A stretch of DNA of 11,290 bases from Clostridia bacterium (GTDB lineage Bacteria; Bacillota; Clostridia; DUPQ01). The first letter of the stretch is position 1. The number at the start of each line of letters is the position of its first letter. The notes under the pieces are model-generated. The model saw only the letters and a program-made list of their open reading frames with translations. It was not told the DNA's origin and ran no database searches. The position numbers and the translations under genes are program-made. Below, piece after piece: positions 6,904 through 11,290 of the stretch. Location: NCBI GenBank assembly GCA_030592085.1, contig JAUUZV010000056.1, forward strand, positions 1-11,290, read 5' to 3'.

Positions 6904-7986
6904 ATGAGTAGAGTATTTAATTTTAGTGCAGGTCCAACTGTCTTACCTGTTAGCGTATTAGAAAAAGCACAAAGCGAATTAGTTGAATATAAAAATGCAG
7001 GGATGTCTGTAATGGAAATGAGTCATCGTTCAGCTGATTATCAAGGAATAATTGATCAAGCAACTTCAGATTTACGAGATATTATGAATATTTCAGATGA
7101 GTATGAAGTTCTGTTTTTACAAGGTGGTGCTAGTACACAATTTGCTATGGTACCACTTAATTTACTTAAAACAAGTGGAGAAGTTGATCTTATTCATACA
7201 GGTGCATGGACAAAACGTGCAATTGCAGAAATTAAAAAATATGGAAAAGTAAACATTGTTGCTTCAAGTGAAGATAAAAATTATACATATCTTCCAACTT
7301 GGGATAAAAAGAACTTTTCAAAAAATGCAGCATATTTTCATATTGCAACAAACAATACTATTTATGGAACTCGATTCACAACATTACCAGATACAGGCCA
7401 AGTTCCACTAGTTGGAGATATGTCTTCAAATATTCTATCAGAAGTATATGATGTGAATAAATTTGGAATCATATATGCTGGAGCACAGAAAAACATGGGA
7501 CCAAGTGGTGTTACAGTTGTAATTATTAGAAAAGATTTAATTGGACATGCTATGGACATAACACCTACAATGTTAGATTATAAAACACATGCTGATAAAG
7601 GTTCTATGTACAATACTCCACCAACGTATGGTATTTATATGTGTGGTTTAGTGTATGAGTGGGTTAGAGAACAAGGTGGAGTTAAAGAAGTTCAAAAAGC
7701 AAATGAAGCAAAAGCTAAATTGTTATATGATTTCTTAGATGAATCAGATTTATTTAGTGGTACAGTAGTTAAACAAGATCGTTCACTAATGAATATTCCT
7801 TTTGTAACGGGTAATGATGAAATAGATGCTAAGTTTATAAAAGAAACCAGAGAATCTGGACTTGTTAACCTTAAAGGACATAGATCAGTTGGTGGAATGA
7901 GAGCAAGTATGTATAATGCTTTACCATATGAAGGAACAAAAGCTTTAGTTGACTTTATGAAAAATTTTGAAAGTAAAAATAACTAA
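6904..7986 (+). CDS. serC: Phosphoserine aminotransferase
   Basis: SerC is a cytoplasmic PLP enzyme that converts 3-phosphohydroxypyruvate and glutamate to phosphoserine and 2-oxoglutarate, the second step of serine synthesis; many members also serve pyridoxal phosphate synthesis. The 360-residue length is standard. Diagnostic stretches are FNFSAGPTVLP (6-16), MEMSHRS (37-43), LQGGASTQFA (72-81), NNTIYGTRF (150-158), GDMSSNILS (171-179) and YAGAQKNMGPSG (191-202) with PLP lysine K196. The substrate-binding end KGHRSVGGMRASMYNA (324-339) is also present. ATG 6904 follows GGAGA (6893-6897) at 6 bases. Bacillota often place serC next to serA, but here the next gene is lemA, 17 bases downstream with no terminator between, so serC appears to lead a three-gene transcript. 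Confidence 0.97.
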   Translation: MSRVFNFSAGPTVLPVSVLEKAQSELVEYKNAGMSVMEMSHRSADYQGIIDQATSDLRDIMNISDEYEVLFLQGGASTQFAMVPLNLLKTSGEVDLIHTGAWTKRAIAEIKKYGKVNIVASSEDKNYTYLPTWDKKNFSKNAAYFHIATNNTIYGTRFTTLPDTGQVPLVGDMSSNILSEVYDVNKFGIIYAGAQKNMGPSGVTVVIIRKDLIGHAMDITPTMLDYKTHADKGSMYNTPPTYGIYMCGLVYEWVREQGGVKEVQKANEAKAKLLYDFLDESDLFSGTVVKQDRSLMNIPFVTGNDEIDAKFIKETRESGLVNLKGHRSVGGMRASMYNALPYEGTKALVDFMKNFESKNN

Positions 7987-8003
7987 TATATAAGGAGGGT
8001 ACT

Positions 8004-8552
8004 ATGGCAGGATTAATTATTGGAATTATTGTAGTTGCTATTCTCATCTATGTTGTAACAATTTATAATTCACTAGTAACAATGAGAAATAAGATTGAGG
8101 AAACCTTTGCAACGGTAGAAGCGTATCTTAAAAAGAGATATGACTTAATACCAAATCTTGTTGAAACTGTTAAAGGGTATGCTAAACATGAAAACGAAAC
8201 TCTTACGGCAGTTATAGCGGCTAGGAATATGGCCATGGGAGCAAAGGACTTTGATCAGTTAAAACAAGGTGAAAACCAATTACAACAAACACTAAAATCA
8301 TTATTTGCAGTTGCTGAAAGCTATCCTGATTTAAAAGCTAATACCAACTTCATGGATTTACAAAAACAACTATTAAAAGTTGAAGAAGACATTTTACAAG
8401 CAAGAAAGTATTATAATGCAGTTGTGAAACAATTTAATACTAAAACAGAACTATTTCCAAGTTCAATTATTGCTAAAATGTTTAGTTTTACTAAGAAAGA
8501 ATATTGGGAAATTGAAGATGTGGCCCACGAGAATGTCAAAGTACAATTTTAG
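8004..8552 (+). CDS. lemA: LemA family membrane-anchored protein
   Basis: LemA proteins are small membrane proteins with an N-terminal helix and an alpha-helical domain; their molecular role is not settled. Here residues 3-22 form the membrane segment. The conserved core YLKKRYDLIPNLVETVKGYA (41-60) continues as KHENETLTAVIAARN, and LQKQLLKVEEDILQARKYYNAVVKQFN occupies about 119-145. Full length (182 residues) is normal. ATG 8004 follows a strong AAGGAGGG (7992-7999). The gene is 17 bases after serC and its TAG stop lies 7 bases before the DUF2207 ATG, so the pair is clearly cotranscribed. LemA next to DUF2207 or TPM-domain proteins is a recurring arrangement, which suggests a shared function at the cell envelope. 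Confidence 0.94.
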   Translation: MAGLIIGIIVVAILIYVVTIYNSLVTMRNKIEETFATVEAYLKKRYDLIPNLVETVKGYAKHENETLTAVIAARNMAMGAKDFDQLKQGENQLQQTLKSLFAVAESYPDLKANTNFMDLQKQLLKVEEDILQARKYYNAVVKQFNTKTELFPSSIIAKMFSFTKKEYWEIEDVAHENVKVQF

Positions 8553-8559
8553 GTGTTCT

Positions 8560-10422
8560 ATGAAAAAACTTATTATTATTCTAGTAATCTTTATAGCCAT
8601 TATGTCTTTTACCTCATCGGTGTTAGCTGATAATGGCTATTATATTAAAAACTATGATATATCCATTAAAATAAATGAAGATTCCACATATGAAGTGGTG
8701 GAAATAATTGACGTATTTTTTTCAGAAAGTCGTCATGGGATTTATAGAACTATTCCCACTAATTATTCTAATCAGCGAGCACTAATATCTGATGTATCGA
8801 TTAATGCACCATATTCTACAACTAAAACCTTGCAAGATACTACATATAAAATTGGAGATGCTGATATTACATTAACAGGTGATAAGCAATATATTATTTC
8901 ATATACATATGATGTTGGTGATGATAATATTCCGGAATTTGATCAGTTTTATTACAATATTATTGGTACAGGATGGGATACTACAATTGACCATGTTGAT
9001 TTTTTACTAACATTCCCTAGCGATTTTGATAGTGAACGTATTTGGTTATCTAAAGGGCAATATGGATCTACAGATAATGCACAGGCTGGTTTTGTAAAAA
9101 TTGGTTATAAGATTGAAGGTTATTCAGAAAAACTATACCCATATGAAGGGTTAACTATAAAAGTAGAATTTGATGAAGGATATTTTATTGGTGAGAGAGA
9201 TAATGCTGATAAAAGCCGTACTATTTCAATGATCGGTTGGATTGCCAACCTTGGTTTATTAGTTTTACTTTATTTATTATGGGTTAAATTTGGAAAAGAT
9301 AAAAAACTATATCCAACTGTTCAATTTAGAGCACCTGGTGACATGACTTCTGCGGAGGTAGGATATGTTATTGATGGGATTGTTGATAATAAAGACATTA
9401 CATCATTAATTATTTATTGGGCAGATAAAGGTTATCTAACTATAGTTGAAGAGAAAAAAAGCAAATTCCTATTTAAGAAAATTATGCATCCTGTAACTGG
9501 AAAACTATATGAACAAAAAATGTTTACTGCTTTTTTTGATTTAGGAACTGGTAATGAAGTAACAACCGATGACTTAAAACAAAAATTCTATACTGAACTA
9601 CCAGGATTAAAACAATTGGTGAAATGGGAATATAAACAAGAAAAAACTTTATTTTCAAAAAAAGCTACTAAGCTATCATACTTATCAATAATATCGGTTA
9701 TTATACCTATTGGATTTTTGATGGCAGTAATGTTTTCTGGAATTCTTAATGTTGAATTTCTTTTCGCAACTGGATTTGTAACAGTGTTTGCAGTTATATT
9801 TGGTGTGTTAATAAAACAATTCATAAAAAAATGGTTTGTGTTATCTAAATTTGGAAAAGTGTCTAGAATGATTTTTGCTAGTATATCCTTGGGACTTGTC
9901 GCATTAATAGTTCTATTAGCATTATTCATGGTTAGAGAAATTTATTATGAAAGCATCTGGAGTCTCACTTTTATCTTAGGAGAAACCATACGAACCATGG
10001 GAACATTAATAGCCATTTATATACTTTCAGGCATAATGGAAAAGAGAACAACATATGGTCATGAATTATTAGAATTGATGTTGGGATTAAAAGATTTTAT
10101 AAAAACAGCAGAAATGGATAAATTAAAATTGTTAAGTGAAGAAAATCCTTCATATTTTTATAATATTCTTCCATACGCTATGGTATTAGGATTAGATAAA
10201 ACATGGGCGAAAAAGTTTGAAACAATTACATTGGAACAACCTTCTTGGTATCATGGTTCTTATGCAAGAGGATTCTCAGCTATGTATTTTTATTCAAATC
10301 TAAATAGATGCATGTCAACAACAGCAACGTCTATGCAAATGCCAAAATCTACTGGAACATCAATGGGAGGCGGCGGCTTTTCAGGTGGTGGAGGCGGTGG
10401 AGGCGGTGGAGGAAGTTGGTAA
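8560..10422 (+). CDS. DUF2207 family membrane protein with glycine-rich tail
   Basis: This 620-residue membrane protein is of unknown function. Residues 1-23 are a signal peptide with likely cleavage after SSVLA. Residues 24-220 form the extracytoplasmic DUF2207 domain, with SRHGIYRTIPTNY near its start. A helix at about 222-242 is followed by a cytoplasmic region with FRAPGDMTSAEVGYVIDG and ITSLIIYWADKGYLTI, typical of the family. Further helices lie near 372-393, 399-420, 438-458 and 474-493. The C-terminal region carries GHELLELMLGLKDFI and ends in a run of 10 glycines before SW, also typical. The frame is open back to 8470 inside lemA, but I chose ATG 8560: it begins the signal peptide and has AGGTG (8551-8555) overlapping the lemA stop. 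That site is weak, so translation may be coupled to lemA. Confidence 0.93.
   Translation: MKKLIIILVIFIAIMSFTSSVLADNGYYIKNYDISIKINEDSTYEVVEIIDVFFSESRHGIYRTIPTNYSNQRALISDVSINAPYSTTKTLQDTTYKIGDADITLTGDKQYIISYTYDVGDDNIPEFDQFYYNIIGTGWDTTIDHVDFLLTFPSDFDSERIWLSKGQYGSTDNAQAGFVKIGYKIEGYSEKLYPYEGLTIKVEFDEGYFIGERDNADKSRTISMIGWIANLGLLVLLYLLWVKFGKDKKLYPTVQFRAPGDMTSAEVGYVIDGIVDNKDITSLIIYWADKGYLTIVEEKKSKFLFKKIMHPVTGKLYEQKMFTAFFDLGTGNEVTTDDLKQKFYTELPGLKQLVKWEYKQEKTLFSKKATKLSYLSIISVIIPIGFLMAVMFSGILNVEFLFATGFVTVFAVIFGVLIKQFIKKWFVLSKFGKVSRMIFASISLGLVALIVLLALFMVREIYYESIWSLTFILGETIRTMGTLIAIYILSGIMEKRTTYGHELLELMLGLKDFIKTAEMDKLKLLSEENPSYFYNILPYAMVLGLDKTWAKKFETITLEQPSWYHGSYARGFSAMYFYSNLNRCMSTTATSMQMPKSTGTSMGGGGFSGGGGGGGGGGSW
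10387..10413 (+). repeat. Three tandem 9-bp units encoding the glycine run
   Basis: GGTGGAGGC occurs at 10387-10395 and 10396-10404, and as GGTGGAGGA at 10405-10413. It encodes Gly9 of the tail. It is a sharp GC peak in AT-rich DNA, and gain or loss of a unit would keep the reading frame. Confidence 0.85.
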
Positions 10423-10429
10423 AATTTTG

Positions 10430-10449
10430 CGACTTTTATAATAAAGTTG
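10430..10449 (+). terminator. Weak hairpin after the DUF2207 gene
   Basis: CGACTTT (10430-10436) pairs with AAAGTTG (10443-10449), including one G-U pair, around a TATAAT loop. No T run follows, so it may be a 3'-end stabilising hairpin or a poor terminator rather than a true stop signal. Confidence 0.3.
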
Positions 10450-10470
10450 TGAAATAATTAACAATATGTT

Positions 10471-10498
10471 TTAACACTTTTTACAAGGGTAATAATAT
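10471..10498 (+). promoter_or_regulatory. Possible promoter of the OsmC-like gene
   Basis: TTAACA (10471-10476) and TAATAT (10493-10498) are separated by 16 bases. Both hexamers deviate from consensus. Transcription would begin at about 10505, just before the ribosome binding site, giving a very short leader. Confidence 0.4.
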
Positions 10499-10518
10499 TG
10501 TAGAAAGAGGTGAACATA

Positions 10519-10953
10519 ATGAATTTATTAACTTTCAAAGCTATAGGATATAGCGAGAGTAAAACAAAAACAGTAGTCGAAACAAGTAATTTTAAATTAG
10601 TAATCGATGAACCGGCAAGTTTGGGTGGCACAAATAAAGGAGCAAACCCTGTAGAGTTCATGTTAGCTGCATTAGCAGGTTGCTTAAATGTAGTTGGCAA
10701 TTTAGTTGCAAGTGAGATGAAATTTAATATAAGCAGCTTTAAAATTAATCTTGAAGGAGACTTAGATCCAAATAAATTTATTGGAAAATCAGATGAGCAG
10801 CGAGCAGGATATCAAGAAATAAGAGTAAAACTTGACGTAAAAAGTGATACTGATTCAGAAACATTAGAAAAATGGGTTAATGAGATTGAGAGAAGATGCC
10901 CAGTAAGTGATAATATTGCAAACGCAACACCAGTGAAAATTAGCTTTTTATAA
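10519..10953 (+). CDS. OsmC/Ohr family protein (thiol peroxidase-like)
   Basis: OsmC-family proteins are small cytoplasmic, dimeric enzymes that reduce organic or other hydroperoxides through two cysteines. The 144-residue product has both: C55 in NPVEFMLAALAGCLNVVG and C127 in RRCPVSDNI. The expected layout is present: an N-terminal beta region including FKLVIDEPASLGGTNKGANP, a central helix carrying the first Cys, and a C-terminal helix carrying the second. The in-frame GTG at 10510 lies inside AGAGGTG (10506-10512), which is the ribosome binding site for ATG 10519, so the ATG is the start. The gene has its own possible promoter and a clear terminator, indicating a monocistronic unit. Whether it belongs to the Ohr, OsmC or YhfA-like subgroup is not decided here. 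No OhrR-type regulator is adjacent. Confidence 0.9.
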   Translation: MNLLTFKAIGYSESKTKTVVETSNFKLVIDEPASLGGTNKGANPVEFMLAALAGCLNVVGNLVASEMKFNISSFKINLEGDLDPNKFIGKSDEQRAGYQEIRVKLDVKSDTDSETLEKWVNEIERRCPVSDNIANATPVKISFL

Positions 10954-10995
10954 AAATAAGCTATACTAAAACTAAAATTCGTCATTAAGAAAAAT

Positions 10996-11026
10996 GGAAA
11001 ACCACTATAAAAGGTGGTTTTTCTTT
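10996..11026 (+). terminator. Intrinsic terminator of the OsmC-like gene
   Basis: AAAACCAC (10998-11005) pairs with GTGGTTTT (11014-11021), extended by G-U and G-C pairs at the base, around a short A-rich loop. A T-rich tail (TTTTTCTTT) follows. It begins 43 bases after the stop codon. Confidence 0.88.
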
Positions 11027-11032
11027 GTCTAC

Positions 11033-11071
11033 TGTTACACTTTTGTAACAAATTATTACAAGTTTGTTACA
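11033..11071. promoter_or_regulatory. Array of TGTTACA-type motifs upstream of the secreted protein gene
   Basis: TGTTACA lies at 11033-11039 and 11065-11071, its reverse complement TGTAACA at 11044-11050, and the one-mismatch TATTACA at 11054-11060. Start-to-start distances are 11, 10 and 11 bases, close to one helical turn each. The first pair forms TGTTACA-CTTT-TGTAACA. The second and fourth form a 13-bp perfect inverted repeat (11040-11052 with 11063-11075). Another TATTACA is at 11120-11126. This looks like a multi-site operator, though a transcript hairpin is an alternative. Confidence 0.5.
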
Positions 11072-11103
11072 AAAGGTTTTTTGATGTATATAAGGTATAT
11101 AAT
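11064..11103 (+). promoter_or_regulatory. Promoter region of the secreted protein gene
   Basis: Two readings compete. TATAAT at 11098-11103 is a perfect -10 but has no convincing -35. Alternatively TTGTTA (11064-11069) and TATATA (11087-11092) are 17 bases apart, which would place the last TGTTACA motif on the -35 box. Either gives a leader of about 45-55 bases ahead of AGGGAGGA (11141-11148). Confidence 0.5.
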
Positions 11104-11154
11104 AAACATACACTTAAATTATTACATAAATTATTAATATAGGGAGGAAATAAG

Positions 11155-11290
11155 ATGAGAACGAACAAAATTTTAGCCGTTGTTTTGGCTATTGCTATGT
11201 TAGTTTCACTGTTTTCAGTACCAGCTTTTGCTGAAGGAGAAGCCACAATAGTGGAAGATCTTGGCATACTAGTTGGTGATGGAGAAGGTG
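11155..11290 (+). CDS. Secreted protein, probably S-layer-homology (SLH) type; cut by the window end
   Basis: Only the first 45 residues are present. Residues 1-26 are a textbook signal peptide: positive MRTNK, a hydrophobic core, and cleavage after VPAFA. The mature start EGEATIVEDLGILVGDGEG resembles the opening of many clostridial secreted proteins whose first repeat has the L-x-x-LGI-x-x-GDG pattern of SLH-like or S-layer-associated modules. I therefore infer a cell-surface protein, perhaps abundant. ATG 11155 follows a strong AGGGAGGA (11141-11148) at suitable spacing. It is the first gene after the OsmC terminator and has a complex 120-bp control region of its own. Its true length and domains cannot be known from this window. 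Confidence 0.75.
   Translation, partial: MRTNKILAVVLAIAMLVSLFSVPAFAEGEATIVEDLGILVGDGEG

Noticed and set aside
8470..8559. A longer DUF2207 protein starting inside lemA
   Set aside because: The extra 30 residues would precede a complete signal peptide, and the coding there is explained by LemA in another frame.
9588..9929. Antisense open frame of 113 codons
   Set aside because: It lies wholly within the DUF2207 gene, whose frame is well supported, and has no ribosome binding site or recognisable family.
11067..11267. Antisense open frame across the secreted-protein promoter
   Set aside because: It runs through a promoter and the signal-peptide code of a supported gene; its composition looks like a shadow.
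1..11290. Alternative genetic code (TGA as Trp), considered because of the AT-rich sequence
   Set aside because: All intact genes encode Trp with TGG and contain no in-frame TGA, so the standard bacterial code fits.

Overview
The window is AT-rich, standard-code bacterial DNA. All clear genes use ATG after a good Shine-Dalgarno, end in TAA or TAG, and encode Trp with TGG. Short gaps, T-tailed hairpin terminators, sigma-A-like promoters and a final gene that looks like the start of a secreted S-layer-homology protein suggest a Bacillota, most likely a Clostridia-type organism. No plasmid, phage, IS, CRISPR, tRNA or rRNA signal was seen.

Region 1 (1-2769, + strand): the remains of a larger protein gene that looks broken at its 5' end, then an M29-family aminopeptidase, then a family 2 glycosyltransferase joined to it by a TAATG stop/start overlap. 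A GCACCC hairpin terminates the set and also serves the opposing genes. Region 2 (2777-6309, - strand): a two-gene operon. The first gene is a heparinase II/III-type polysaccharide lyase without signal peptide. The second is a 555-residue protein, probably another alpha-helical-toroid lyase-like enzyme. Together they look like an intracellular step in breakdown of an acidic or uronate-containing sugar. No transporter or regulator lies in the window, so the substrate is unknown.

Region 3 (6438-6793, +): a small DUF4870/Tic20-like membrane protein with its own promoter and a strong terminator. Region 4 (6817-10422, +): a near-consensus promoter with a 17-bp perfect palindrome close to the predicted transcription start, then serC (phosphoserine aminotransferase), lemA and a DUF2207 membrane protein, apparently one transcription unit. 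LemA and DUF2207 are a familiar pair. Their coupling to serC without serA is less usual.

Region 5 (10471-11290, +): a monocistronic OsmC-like peroxiredoxin with its own terminator. A 120-bp control region follows, rich in TGTTACA-type motifs spaced about one helical turn apart. The window ends inside the signal-peptide end of the secreted protein gene.

No new defence or mobile system is evident. The most interesting items are the phased motif array before the last gene, the serC palindrome, the decayed first gene and the poorly classified lyase-like protein.
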